Assembly (NCBI GenBank): GCA_903911085.1
Contig: CAIWCC010000210.1
Span: forward strand, 1-61,146
Direction of reading: 5' to 3'
DNA: 61,146 nt
Source of the DNA: an uncultured Bacteroidales bacterium
GTDB taxonomy: Bacteria > Bacteroidota > Bacteroidia > Bacteroidales > Paludibacteraceae
The notes beneath the pieces are model-generated. The model did no database searches. It was not told where the DNA came from and saw only the letters and a list, made by a program, of their open reading frames with translations. Both the position numbers and the translations under genes were made by a program. Below are positions 1 through 10,179 of the stretch, piece after piece. Within the stretch, counting starts at the first letter, position 1, and the number at the start of each line of letters is the position of its first letter.

Positions 1-126
1 AGAAGTCATAATTTAGAATAAATTGTGGTAAATATTCTTCTAAGTTACTGATATTTACTGATATATCAAAATATTTTAAGTGTTATTTTGCTGTTAATCA
101 GCATATTTTTTAATTGGGTTCTACCC

Positions 127-534
127 TTAATTCGCATTATAAATAAAATTCAGGTCTTTGTACTCTTTAAATTTACTATCCGAACTTATAAGCGGAAGTT
201 TCTCGGTTATTGCTTGCGCAATAATAATTCTATCCACAGGGTCATTGTGATTACGAACCGTAGGAAGTTTTGAAAATGTTTCGAAATACTCATTTTTCGA
301 ATGGATTATCTGGATATTAAATTCATTTTCAATAGTTTCGAGTAATTCTTTGGCAGATTTGATTTTTGTAGCGATACGTCCGTTTTGAAATAAATGTATT
401 ATTTCATATATACTTGATGAACTTGTATAAATAATATTGTCGTAATCAGAGAATATAGCCTTTACGTTTTTATCAATTAATTGATTGTCAATTAACAGGA
501 ATATAAAAACATTTGTATCAATTAAATATCTCAT
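127..534 (-). CDS. PIN-domain ribonuclease toxin, VapC-like
   Basis: A 135-residue PIN-domain protein, predicted to be the toxin of a type II toxin-antitoxin pair that cleaves RNA. The N-terminus RYLIDTNVFIF carries the first acidic residue of PIN nucleases (D6). SSIYEIIHL supplies a conserved acidic residue, and NDPVDRIIIAQA followed by LISSDSKF gives the C-terminal acidic cluster. The length is normal for VapC proteins. It starts 2 bp after the stop codon of a 49-residue gene that is the likely antitoxin, so the two should be translated from one mRNA. VapC targets are usually tRNA or rRNA, but nothing here shows the target. The pair lies directly downstream of atpD, where atpC would often be found. 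Fold and role are confident; the exact subfamily is not. Confidence 0.85.
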   Translation of the reverse strand: MRYLIDTNVFIFLLIDNQLIDKNVKAIFSDYDNIIYTSSSSIYEIIHLFQNGRIATKIKSAKELLETIENEFNIQIIHSKNEYFETFSKLPTVRNHNDPVDRIIIAQAITEKLPLISSDSKFKEYKDLNFIYNAN

Positions 535-536
535 AA

Positions 537-686
537 TTATCTCATTACTGCTCTCATGTCAATAATTCTGCCAGTTCCTTGATATTTCATTGATGCTTCC
601 CATAATTTTGATATTCTTTTGGGCGTTTCTGTTTGCTCGCTTGCTTTTATTTGTTCACTTTTAAGCTCTTTTTTTGTCGTTTTCAT
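537..686 (-). CDS. small antitoxin-like protein upstream of the PIN toxin
   Basis: A 49-codon reading frame beginning with ATG at 686-684 (MKTTKKELKSEQIKAS...) and ending TAA at 539-537, two bases before the toxin start. The N-terminal half is highly charged (Lys/Glu). The C-terminal half (WEASMKYQGTGRIIDMRAVMR) looks like a toxin-binding tail. No DNA-binding fold is evident, and I do not recognise the family. The assignment as antitoxin rests on size, charge and tight coupling to the PIN gene. It starts 72 bp after the atpD stop, so it could be read through from atpD or have its own promoter. Confidence 0.65.
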   Translation of the reverse strand: MKTTKKELKSEQIKASEQTETPKRISKLWEASMKYQGTGRIIDMRAVMR

Positions 687-758
687 AGTTCTATAGTTTT
701 TTTAGGTCTTTCTAAATTATTAAATTTTAATTTTAAGTATTAGAAAATTTTGTAGAAT

Positions 759-2306
<1,548 letters not shown>

Positions 2307-2314
2307 TTAGAAGG

Positions 2315-2343
2315 CAAAAGTACAAATATTATTTGCTTTTCAA
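2315..2343 (-). promoter_or_regulatory. Bacteroidota-type promoter for atpD
   Basis: Read on the minus strand, TACTTTTG (2322-2315) matches the TAnnTTTG -7 element, and a TTG (2343-2341) lies 18 bp upstream, close to the 19-bp spacing of the Bacteroidota sigma-70 promoter. It sits about 40 bp before the atpD start codon. Confidence 0.6.
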
Positions 2344-2414
2344 ATATTTTTTTTAATAAAAAAGGGAAAAATAAGACAAAAATAACTTTTGCAATGACTT
2401 TATATTTGTAATTG

Positions 2415-3698
2415 TTATAAATTAAAAAATCTTTCTTGAATTAGATAAATTCCAGCGCCCGCTAAATAGCCCAGAAGTGCCAACCAACTTATTTTTTTTA
2501 CATACCAGAAAAAATCAATTTTTTCCATTCCCATGGCAGCAACTCCAGCAGCCGAACCGATGATTAAAATACTTCCACCAGTACCTGCACAATAAGCCAA
2601 AAATTCCCAAATAAAATCGTCCATCGGATATTGTGAAAGACTATACATACCCTGCGTGGCTGCTACCAATGGCACATTGTCAATTATTGCCGATGATAAA
2701 CCGATAGTCATAACAATTACGCTCAAATTACCCACAACTTTTGTCAACCATAATGCTACAATTGTCAGAATTCCTGAGGTTTCTAAAGCCGCAATTGCCA
2801 TTAATATGCCCAAGAAAAAAAGAATTGTTGATATATCAATTCGCTGTAGAGCATGTACCAAAGTGAGATGTTGCTTTTCTACATGAACTTCGGACTTGTG
2901 CATTAGTTCAGTAAGAACCCACAATAATCCCAGACCCAATAGCATACCCATAAATGGTGGAAGTAAAGTATATGTTTTAAAAACTGGTACAAGAATTAAA
3001 ACTAGTAATCCTAAACATAAAATTATTTTCTGTTGTGTTTTTGTAACCAAATTACCTTTGGTCATTTCAATTTTGTGAATTCGTTCTACTTTACCGTGGA
3101 GCTGAAATGAAACAGCTGCCAGTGGAACAATTAAGCAAGCCATACTCGGCAAAAAAAGCTTCATCATAATATTGGCAGTAGAAATTTGTCCACCAATCCA
3201 TAGCATTGTAGTAGTTACATCGCCAATAGGCGTCCAAGCCCCTCCAGCATTGGCAGCAATGATTACAATACCCACAAAAAGTAATCTATCGTCATGATTT
3301 TTAATTAACTTTCGGAGCAATGCCACCATAACAATAGTTGTTGTCAAATTATCGAGTATTGCTGACAAAAAAAAGGTGATAAAACCAATGATCCAAATTA
3401 AAGTTCGCTTATTGGTTTGCGTAATAAAATCGGTAATAATTTCAAAACCATTATGAGCATCAATAAGTTCGATTATGGTCATGGCTCCCATCAAAAAGAA
3501 AAGAATGCTGGAAATATCACCCAAATGTTCGAGTAATTTTAGATTTACAAACGACTTATCGGCGGCAAAATACATAAATGCCACCCAACATAAAACGCCA
3601 GTGAGTAATGCAATAGCAGTTTTATTAATCTTTAAATTATTTTCGAAAGCAATACCTGCATAACCTATACCAAAAATGGCTAATAAAATTGTGGTCAT
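2415..3698 (-). CDS. nhaD: Na+/H+ antiporter, NhaD family
   Basis: A polytopic inner-membrane protein of about 427 residues that exchanges cytoplasmic sodium for protons. It has around a dozen hydrophobic segments. It carries the NhaD/ArsB-superfamily signatures FLSAILDNLTTTIVMVALL (first half) and SSAIIDNVPLVAA (second half), plus ANAGGAWTPIGDVTT and the C-terminal GTGGSILIIGSAAGVAAMG. The frame is open upstream to a TTG at 3722, but the ATG at 3698-3696 (MTTILLAIFGIG) gives a conventional N-terminus leading straight into the first helix, so I place the start there. It stands alone: 141 bp separates it from atpD downstream and about 200 bp from the sugar-activation gene upstream. Function as a sodium antiporter is secure at family level. 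Confidence 0.92.
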   Translation of the reverse strand: MTTILLAIFGIGYAGIAFENNLKINKTAIALLTGVLCWVAFMYFAADKSFVNLKLLEHLGDISSILFFLMGAMTIIELIDAHNGFEIITDFITQTNKRTLIWIIGFITFFLSAILDNLTTTIVMVALLRKLIKNHDDRLLFVGIVIIAANAGGAWTPIGDVTTTMLWIGGQISTANIMMKLFLPSMACLIVPLAAVSFQLHGKVERIHKIEMTKGNLVTKTQQKIILCLGLLVLILVPVFKTYTLLPPFMGMLLGLGLLWVLTELMHKSEVHVEKQHLTLVHALQRIDISTILFFLGILMAIAALETSGILTIVALWLTKVVGNLSVIVMTIGLSSAIIDNVPLVAATQGMYSLSQYPMDDFIWEFLAYCAGTGGSILIIGSAAGVAAMGMEKIDFFWYVKKISWLALLGYLAGAGIYLIQERFFNL

Positions 3699-3905
3699 AA
3701 TGTAAATATATTTAACAATCAATTCATATATAAATGGTAAAATTTACAAATTTGGAAATATATGTTTATTGTAAAGTTAATTTGGAAATGAAATGAATCA
3801 ATCATTTATAAATAATTGAATTCACTATCAAAACAAATCTAAAACACTCGTTTCCAAATCTATATTCATTACTGCATTAACAAAACACACAATAATATAT
3901 CAACA

Positions 3906-6900
3906 TCAATCTTCCCAACTACATAGAGTATCTATATAATCGGCACTTCCATCACGCAACCATCCATCAAGTTGCGACACTTCTTTGAGTTGCTGTCCAC
4001 GCATACGAGGCACTACCATGTAGCTGCATCCTAGCTCAGGTAAAGCAGTCATATCGCCCCACAGCTTTTCAAATTGAGTAATTGGAAAAACATCTTCCTG
4101 CCCTTTTCCCCAACGTTTTTTCACATCTTTGATAGTAACATAAGTAGGCATTCGACGCGACATTTGCCAAACTGCATTTTTTACTTTTTCCATGTCCGAC
4201 AAATCGGAACGTAGTAGTTTAAATGCTTTTAGTAATTGGTCAATATCAACCCAAAATGAGTTTGAATTATAATATGACAAGTCAAATTCTATCTTTTCGT
4301 CGGGCAATGCCAAACCTTCAACCAATCGCAAAGAACCGTTTACATTTGCCAAACCGCCGCCTCTGTCGTCCAATTTTCTGGAAATCACCTCCACAGTGAG
4401 CGCACTGCCTTTGGCTATATGGTACCCAAAGAAAGCTGGATCGGCATTGGCACCCAAAGTGTCAATATTGTGAATAAAAAGATGTTTTAAATTAGGATTT
4501 TCAGTAATTAATTCAAGTAATTTTCCATTCAAAAATAAATTTGGAACTTCGTACCAATGACCCACTGGATGAATACATTGATTGGGTAAATTGTCGGTAT
4601 AATCTTCACCTTCGCCATTTGCTTTTGCCCAATTAATCAATGCTTGATGTAAACTTTCTTGCATTTTCTGAGATTGCTCGTCGAGAACTTGTCGAGCAGT
4701 TTCTTCCCAAAGAAAGCGCAAATCACGTTCAGTAGGAATTAATCGAAGTCCAATTGCACGTCCTGGCGATAAAATCAAACTGCCTGGATAGCTGTAATTA
4801 TCAACAGATTGCAAGTACTGCTCTATCGCTTCATGAGTAGAATAACTTGTTGTGAAAATATGTGGCAAATTAGTTCCACATTGTTGCATAGTCAGTCTAC
4901 TTTTCGCTAAATGTACTTCCACGAAATTGCGATGCTTGCCTGCAAATTTTGCAAATGGGTTGAGCGATTTCACTACGCCCGAACCCTTTGTCCATCGTGT
5001 GCCTGCACCTCCTGCTAGCGAAACTATGGCTAATTCTCCATTTTTCAAAGCTTGCTCACCAATGGTTGCATAAGCTTTCAAATTTTCGGTACGCGTGTCA
5101 AAAACTTCAGAAGCAGATACATCTTCAATCTTTGAATTGGCTGGCAATCTATTCTGAACCAAACCAATACGACCAGCTTTTAAATCCGATTTTATTTGAC
5201 TATGTTGAATAACGTCGAAACCATGCTGAGTAAGTAATCGCATCAAAACGGCTAAATTGGCCGAAGTGTTTTCGCTTTGTGGCATCATTCGCTCAAACAA
5301 ATTGGAAACAAAATTGCCAAATTGAGGATTGGTTTTGTTGGCGTTACCTAGCAATTCTAATTCTTTGTGCTGACATTTTGTAAGAGTATGCAAATCACGT
5401 TTCAGCAATGTAGGCGTAATAAGTGTATAATAACCAACAGGTAAAATTGCATCTTCACCATTTTTAAATTGAGCAAAAGTTCCGTTTTCATTGATTTTGA
5501 AATCATAAACCACAGGCTCCATTGCAAATGGCACAGCGTGAATCAAACGTTTTTTTGCTTCCAACATTATTTCGCCCAATCTTTTTTGTGCTATAGCTTT
5601 CACATTTGGGTCAAAAATAAATCCCATGCCGCCACCCGACATGCCACCCATCATCCAAAATCCCCAAAACTTGTCACCAAATTCTTTGGTTACAGTTTGA
5701 ATCAATAATTCGGTATAATAATTTGCCGACCAAGGAATGATTGTTTGAATAGGTCCTTCAAAGTTTTGTTGCGTAAACTGTCCAATCTCTTTTACATCGC
5801 CAGCTTTTAATTTAGTCACCACTTCTTCGAAAAAAAGAATCGCTTTTTGCCGAGCTTCCCATTCTTTTTCGGAGCGAAGTAGGTATTTTTCAGTAACCAT
5901 TTCTAAAATTGGACCTACATCTTGCGCCATTCCGCCATGCACAATTACCAAACTATCTTGCAATTTTTGTCGCGTTTCAGCACTTACAAGGTCGCGTTCC
6001 AACACTGTATGTTTTGGCAACAATCGTCCTTTACTTACACCAAATTCTGGATCTTTAAGAGTTGCTTCAACGCCTTTAATCAACTTCATACCTGGCCACA
6101 CTCCACCAGAATCTTGCCAACCGCCACCCGATCCACCTATCCATTCGCCCAAAATAGCTTTTGCAGCCACCAATCTGCGTTCATCTTCTTGCAATGCACC
6201 AACTATTTTTTCGGTTTGACCAGTAGCACGCATACACAATGAAATAAGTGATGCCAATAAATTGGTAGAAACTGCCAATCGAGAGCCCTTTGGGATATTA
6301 TTAACCTGGCTTACCAATTCAATACCTCTGCCTTCGCCAACAAGTCGTTCCAACAATTGCGACAATGGTAAATCTGCGCCCTCCATTCCAGGAGGCACAA
6401 TTCCCGAAGCAATTACTGCCGCCTTAATTAATCCAAGATAATCTTTGGCAAAATCAAATACTTCCGACAATTTAGAAATAGAAGCAGTTGTACCCAAATC
6501 GATACTTGTTAATCGTAAAACAGGCTCATCAATGACCCGTAAATAAGTATCAATAGGCGGTTTAGGTGCATCTTGCTTGGCATCACGCACACACAAATCG
6601 ACAGATATATTCAAGACTTTTGCACCTTCAGGAAAATCCATTCCTAAAAAGAAAATATCGCTCCAACCACTGTGTGTCAAATCCATACGCACAGGTGTAC
6701 ATTCATGCAACAAAGGATACATGCCTGTTTGAGTATCTTTTATCAACAATTCTTTTCTAAATTTCAAGGGATGATCATCGGGGTGTCCGGTTCTGAACAT
6801 CCACTGATTGCCAGGAGTGGAGCGCACACTGCGCTTAACTTGATTAGCCAACGATTGAAAAGCTTGCTGATGATAAGCATCGGCCAAGCCACTCGAAATA

Positions 6901-7232
6901 CCTTCGTTTGCACCTTTTTGTGCTTGAACTTTAAGAAATAAATCGATGGCTTCTTCAAATCTTCGATTGAGCATGTGCTCATAAGCCTCGTATGGAATTA
7001 TACCTTCGCTGCTCACTCCGTCGCGAAACGGAATATAAAAACGGTGTATTGCATACAAAAAAAATAACGCTCGTACACGATGATACAAATTGCTATTATC
7101 GTGTCTGAACGTTTCTAAACTGGCACATTCAGCCAAAAGGTCTTCCAATGAGGCATGAAGACAAACCTGCTCCAAAGAGATATTTTTCACTTCTGGATTT
7201 TCAGAAATGATGATTTCTATAAGTTTACTCAT
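3906..7232 (-). CDS. fused GHMP sugar kinase / UDPGP-type uridylyltransferase
   Basis: An 1108-residue cytoplasmic fusion. Residues 1-180 are a helical N-terminal region. About 180-570 is a GHMP kinase resembling L-fucokinase: RMDLTHSGWSD (182-192), the ATP loop IPKGSRLAVSTN (313-324), GGWQDSGGVWPG (370-381) and the C-terminal glycine loop MMGGMSGGGMGF (527-538). About 690-1108 is a UDP-sugar pyrophosphorylase domain with LAGGAGTRW (739-747), KSLNPF (755-760) and HNIDTLGA (921-928). The likely reaction chain is sugar to sugar-1-phosphate to UDP-sugar in one polypeptide, but the sugar is not readable from sequence. Bacteroides Fkp has the opposite order (transferase first, kinase last) and makes GDP-fucose, so this is not simply Fkp. 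It lies 14 bp behind a GalU-like gene, clearly one operon. Confidence 0.85.
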   Translation of the reverse strand: MSKLIEIIISENPEVKNISLEQVCLHASLEDLLAECASLETFRHDNSNLYHRVRALFFLYAIHRFYIPFRDGVSSEGIIPYEAYEHMLNRRFEEAIDLFLKVQAQKGANEGISSGLADAYHQQAFQSLANQVKRSVRSTPGNQWMFRTGHPDDHPLKFRKELLIKDTQTGMYPLLHECTPVRMDLTHSGWSDIFFLGMDFPEGAKVLNISVDLCVRDAKQDAPKPPIDTYLRVIDEPVLRLTSIDLGTTASISKLSEVFDFAKDYLGLIKAAVIASGIVPPGMEGADLPLSQLLERLVGEGRGIELVSQVNNIPKGSRLAVSTNLLASLISLCMRATGQTEKIVGALQEDERRLVAAKAILGEWIGGSGGGWQDSGGVWPGMKLIKGVEATLKDPEFGVSKGRLLPKHTVLERDLVSAETRQKLQDSLVIVHGGMAQDVGPILEMVTEKYLLRSEKEWEARQKAILFFEEVVTKLKAGDVKEIGQFTQQNFEGPIQTIIPWSANYYTELLIQTVTKEFGDKFWGFWMMGGMSGGGMGFIFDPNVKAIAQKRLGEIMLEAKKRLIHAVPFAMEPVVYDFKINENGTFAQFKNGEDAILPVGYYTLITPTLLKRDLHTLTKCQHKELELLGNANKTNPQFGNFVSNLFERMMPQSENTSANLAVLMRLLTQHGFDVIQHSQIKSDLKAGRIGLVQNRLPANSKIEDVSASEVFDTRTENLKAYATIGEQALKNGELAIVSLAGGAGTRWTKGSGVVKSLNPFAKFAGKHRNFVEVHLAKSRLTMQQCGTNLPHIFTTSYSTHEAIEQYLQSVDNYSYPGSLILSPGRAIGLRLIPTERDLRFLWEETARQVLDEQSQKMQESLHQALINWAKANGEGEDYTDNLPNQCIHPVGHWYEVPNLFLNGKLLELITENPNLKHLFIHNIDTLGANADPAFFGYHIAKGSALTVEVISRKLDDRGGGLANVNGSLRLVEGLALPDEKIEFDLSYYNSNSFWVDIDQLLKAFKLLRSDLSDMEKVKNAVWQMSRRMPTYVTIKDVKKRWGKGQEDVFPITQFEKLWGDMTALPELGCSYMVVPRMRGQQLKEVSQLDGWLRDGSADYIDTLCSWED

Positions 7233-7246
7233 TATGATTTAGCTAT

Positions 7247-8104
7247 TTATCGACCAATGGAATGTATATCTTTTGTCACAAAAAATTCGAGAAGTTCAGC
7301 CATTAGCCTATCTCTATCTTTACCAGCCAAAGCCAATGATAATTGAGCTTTTAGTAAACCATATTTTGCTCCCATATCAAAACGCCAATCGCTAATTTCT
7401 AAAGCTAAATAGTGCTCTTTTACAGTCAATTCGTTCAATGAACTGCTCAAATCGAGTTTCTTAGTGGGGTTTTCAGTTTGCAATTGAGCTAGTATTTTCA
7501 TTATTGTTGGCGACAAAACATGCATACCAAAAAAACACAAATAATGACCTGCCCTAAGCCCCGATACAAATAGTTGCTGCTCTGCAACCGTTGGAGTAGG
7601 TTTTTCAATTACTTTTTCCACTTTGTATAATTCGTTGCTACCATGAATACGACTAGCTCCAATTACTCCGAAATGTGGTATTAATGCCTCGCGTGTAGGC
7701 TGAACAGCCGAAACTGAACAGTTATTGAGCTCAGCTATAGCTATTAAATGCTTTGCACATCTCATTTGTGAACGACTTACGTATAAATGATCGCCAACCA
7801 AATGTAAGAAAAAATCATTGCCCACAAATTCGGCAGCACAAAGCATGGCTTGTCCGTATCCAGAAGGAGTATTTTGAGTAATAAAACTAATTTGACTTAG
7901 AAACGGCGTGCAAGCTTCGCGGTATGCAGTCACATCATCGGGATGTAGTACCACAGCAATCTCCTCTACACCAGCCTCTAACACCTCTTCGACAAGTATT
8001 TGCAAAACGGTTTTTCGATTTCCATCTCTGTCAATCAATGTTTGCAACGGAAGATTTCTCTGGTCGGGACCAGCAGCTGTAATAACGGCTTTTGTTACTT
8101 TCAT
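7247..8104 (-). CDS. GalU/RmlA-like nucleotidyltransferase with altered signature
   Basis: A 285-residue protein of the NTP_transferase fold, similar in layout to UTP-glucose-1-phosphate uridylyltransferases. The N-terminal strand ITAAG is followed by PDQRNLPLQTLIDRDG rather than the usual GxGTR...K loop. HLVGDHLYV matches the metal-binding Asp region, FGVIG and VEKVIEKP match the sugar-binding part, and GHYLCFFGMHVLSP the later core. Because the nucleotide-binding loop lacks the normal glycine-threonine-arginine order and the following lysine, it may bind sugar phosphate without full catalytic power, or act as a partner of the next gene. It is first in a two-gene operon with the kinase/uridylyltransferase fusion 14 bp downstream. 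Confidence 0.8.
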   Translation of the reverse strand: MKVTKAVITAAGPDQRNLPLQTLIDRDGNRKTVLQILVEEVLEAGVEEIAVVLHPDDVTAYREACTPFLSQISFITQNTPSGYGQAMLCAAEFVGNDFFLHLVGDHLYVSRSQMRCAKHLIAIAELNNCSVSAVQPTREALIPHFGVIGASRIHGSNELYKVEKVIEKPTPTVAEQQLFVSGLRAGHYLCFFGMHVLSPTIMKILAQLQTENPTKKLDLSSSLNELTVKEHYLALEISDWRFDMGAKYGLLKAQLSLALAGKDRDRLMAELLEFFVTKDIHSIGR

Positions 8105-8248
8105 AAAGGTGTGTTTTTGATAGTTGGTATATATTTTATTTTCGAATTATTTCACAAATCTATTAATAATTTTTTAATTTGCAATAATAATGAACTGTAG
8201 GAATTACTTTTTTTCACAAAGAGCCACATTTTTCCAAAGTGCTATCAA

Positions 8249-9583
8249 TTAAAAATTTGCCTTTTTTAAAATTGCACTATGATAAGTTGTCTTATCTTTT
8301 GCTTCTATACTTATGATATAGAAACCATTAGGAAAATTCAAACATGAAATATCGACTTTGTCATCAATATTCTTTAGTTTAAGTACAGTTCTACCCGAAA
8401 TATCTGAAATGACAATACCAAATTTGGTATTAGGCATTTGAACTGTAAAAAAATTATTTGCAGGATTTGGAAAAACATTCACAATCTTTTTTTGAATTGT
8501 TTCAACTCTTGTAGAGCCATGTTCCTTTCCTTTTGCAATCAATTTCAAATTTGCCAATCGAATATTGTCACTTAAACTTATATCGTCAATATCTGCCCCA
8601 TAAATTTCCAAATAGCGCATTCCAAAATCCAAACCTTTGTTTACAGCAGAATCAAGCACTTGTTGCTTTGTATTTGGTGTGATTCCACATTTATTCATCC
8701 TATCAGGTCCATCTTGTACCGACCAAAGCATTTGTGCACCAGTGCGAGTTGGATTATTTTTCATAATAAACCACTGATTTCCTGTTTGTGGCGGAATTAA
8801 AGTACAACCCGCAATATCTTCGCGAAACAGACCAAAACGGTCGGGGTAATTCGTAATACCATAATTGGTATAAAGTGTAGCTAAGTAATTCGGAGCATGA
8901 CCAGAGGCTTTCATTTCAAACAAAACATAATCGACAGAACACCAAAGAGGCGTCTTGGGAAATTTTGACATATAAAAGTCAATAATTGGATACATTTTAC
9001 TAGCCACGGTTTCGGCACTGTAATTGTATTTTTTCCAAAATGCAGTTTTAGTTTTCAAAATTGTATCTGTCAGCACAGAATCGGGCAAACCTCTAGAAAT
9101 ATTACCTCCAATGGCATTAACATAACTTACTGTTGTGTCATTAGCATATTTATTTGCCAATTGTTGAATAAACAATTTTAATCTATCGAGATAAACATTA
9201 CCCCAAGGAATCACATCGCTAACAATCTGCCCATAAGTACTATGAAAGGTATTTTTATCAATATAATAATATGTTTCTACATTTGGAATAGTTTTCATCC
9301 AAGAAGGAACTCCTAATGGTTGTAATGAGATTTTCTTTTTGGCATTCTTTGCTTTTAGAATTTCGCCATCAATAAAACTCCAATCATAGACGTTCGGTGT
9401 GTTTTCCAATGCCTCCCACTTAAAACGACAAACCACACCAGAAATACAAGGATTTGTATATTTACTTGCTGCTATTGCCACATCAGCCGATCCCAAATAA
9501 TAGACACCACTATGTCCTATAAATTGAGCGTCCAATTTAACTATAAATAGAATGAATGAAATAGCAATTATAATCCTTTTCAT
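8249..9583 (-). CDS. secreted TIM-barrel glycosidase-like protein with T9SS tail
   Basis: A 444-residue exported protein. A signal peptide (KRIIIAISFILFIVKLDA) is followed by a barrel-like domain with the glycosidase-superfamily pattern VVCRFKWEALENTPNVYDW and then ISLQPLGVPSWM. This is the look of family 5/42-type (trans)glycosidases, although I cannot name the GH family or confirm the two catalytic acids. The last 75-80 residues (VNVFPNPANNFFTVQMP ... ISDISGRTV ... GFYIISI) form a type A T9SS sorting domain, predicting export across the outer membrane and attachment at the surface. It is monocistronic, between the sugar-activation operon and the ATPase/nuclease-like pair. Confidence 0.75.
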   Translation of the reverse strand: MKRIIIAISFILFIVKLDAQFIGHSGVYYLGSADVAIAASKYTNPCISGVVCRFKWEALENTPNVYDWSFIDGEILKAKNAKKKISLQPLGVPSWMKTIPNVETYYYIDKNTFHSTYGQIVSDVIPWGNVYLDRLKLFIQQLANKYANDTTVSYVNAIGGNISRGLPDSVLTDTILKTKTAFWKKYNYSAETVASKMYPIIDFYMSKFPKTPLWCSVDYVLFEMKASGHAPNYLATLYTNYGITNYPDRFGLFREDIAGCTLIPPQTGNQWFIMKNNPTRTGAQMLWSVQDGPDRMNKCGITPNTKQQVLDSAVNKGLDFGMRYLEIYGADIDDISLSDNIRLANLKLIAKGKEHGSTRVETIQKKIVNVFPNPANNFFTVQMPNTKFGIVISDISGRTVLKLKNIDDKVDISCLNFPNGFYIISIEAKDKTTYHSAILKKANF

Positions 9584-9687
9584 ATCACATTGAAGAACAA
9601 AAATCTATTATTTAGCAATAAAAAGACGAAAGCTAAAAAGGAGTAAACAATTCTACTATTTCAATATTGTAATAGTTCGTTTATCCG

Positions 9688-10179
9688 TTACTTTATATTA
9701 ATTTCTGAATCTACATTTAATCGAACACGATAATTCTCCCAAAATTTTTTAGCTGTTTCATTCTCAATAACATGAAAATTGGGGTGTCGTCTATTTGCTA
9801 CAAAAGCCCGTTTATGTTTAATTGCCAACAAATCATGGTTTTGACTAAAATGATTAATCGTAATCTCAATTTGTTTTATGCCCTCTGTAATCCACTCTGC
9901 ACCTTTATTCTTTAATTCAGCAAAGACGATATTATCATCATAAGTAAGCATTGAATCACATCTATTATCCATCTCACCATTTTCGCGTCTAAGTTCAATA
10001 CAATTATCGATTGCTGTATGAGTAATTTCTTTAGAAAAAGAATTTATAACTATAGCGTTCCATTTACTTGGTTCAATGACATTTATATATGCCGCTGTAT
10101 TATTCTCATCATCTATTAACCCAAATTTATTTTCAGTAGTTTTTGTCTGAAATGCTTCATCATAAAAATTTACTTTCAT
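9688..10179 (-). CDS. putative PD-(D/E)XK nuclease-like partner of the AAA ATPase
   Basis: A 163-residue protein I do not recognise by family. It shows a spacing typical of restriction-endonuclease-like cores: an acidic residue in a helix (E62 in IELRREN), D75 in RCDSML, then a strand with E88 and K90 (IVFAELKNKG), and Q103 in a following helix (GIKQIEI). This supports, but does not prove, a metal-dependent nuclease fold. Its ATG overlaps the TGA of the upstream ATPase by the 4-bp ATGA junction, so it is translationally coupled and almost certainly works with that ATPase. There is no signal peptide; it should be cytoplasmic. An alternative is a non-catalytic adaptor. No homologue can be named from memory. 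Confidence 0.65.
   Translation of the reverse strand: MKVNFYDEAFQTKTTENKFGLIDDENNTAAYINVIEPSKWNAIVINSFSKEITHTAIDNCIELRRENGEMDNRCDSMLTYDDNIVFAELKNKGAEWITEGIKQIEITINHFSQNHDLLAIKHKRAFVANRRHPNFHVIENETAKKFWENYRVRLNVDSEINIK

Noticed and set aside
3906-7232. Naming the fusion Fkp (GDP-fucose synthesis)
   Set aside because: Domain order is reversed and the transferase domain is of UDPGP type, so the Fkp name would mislead.
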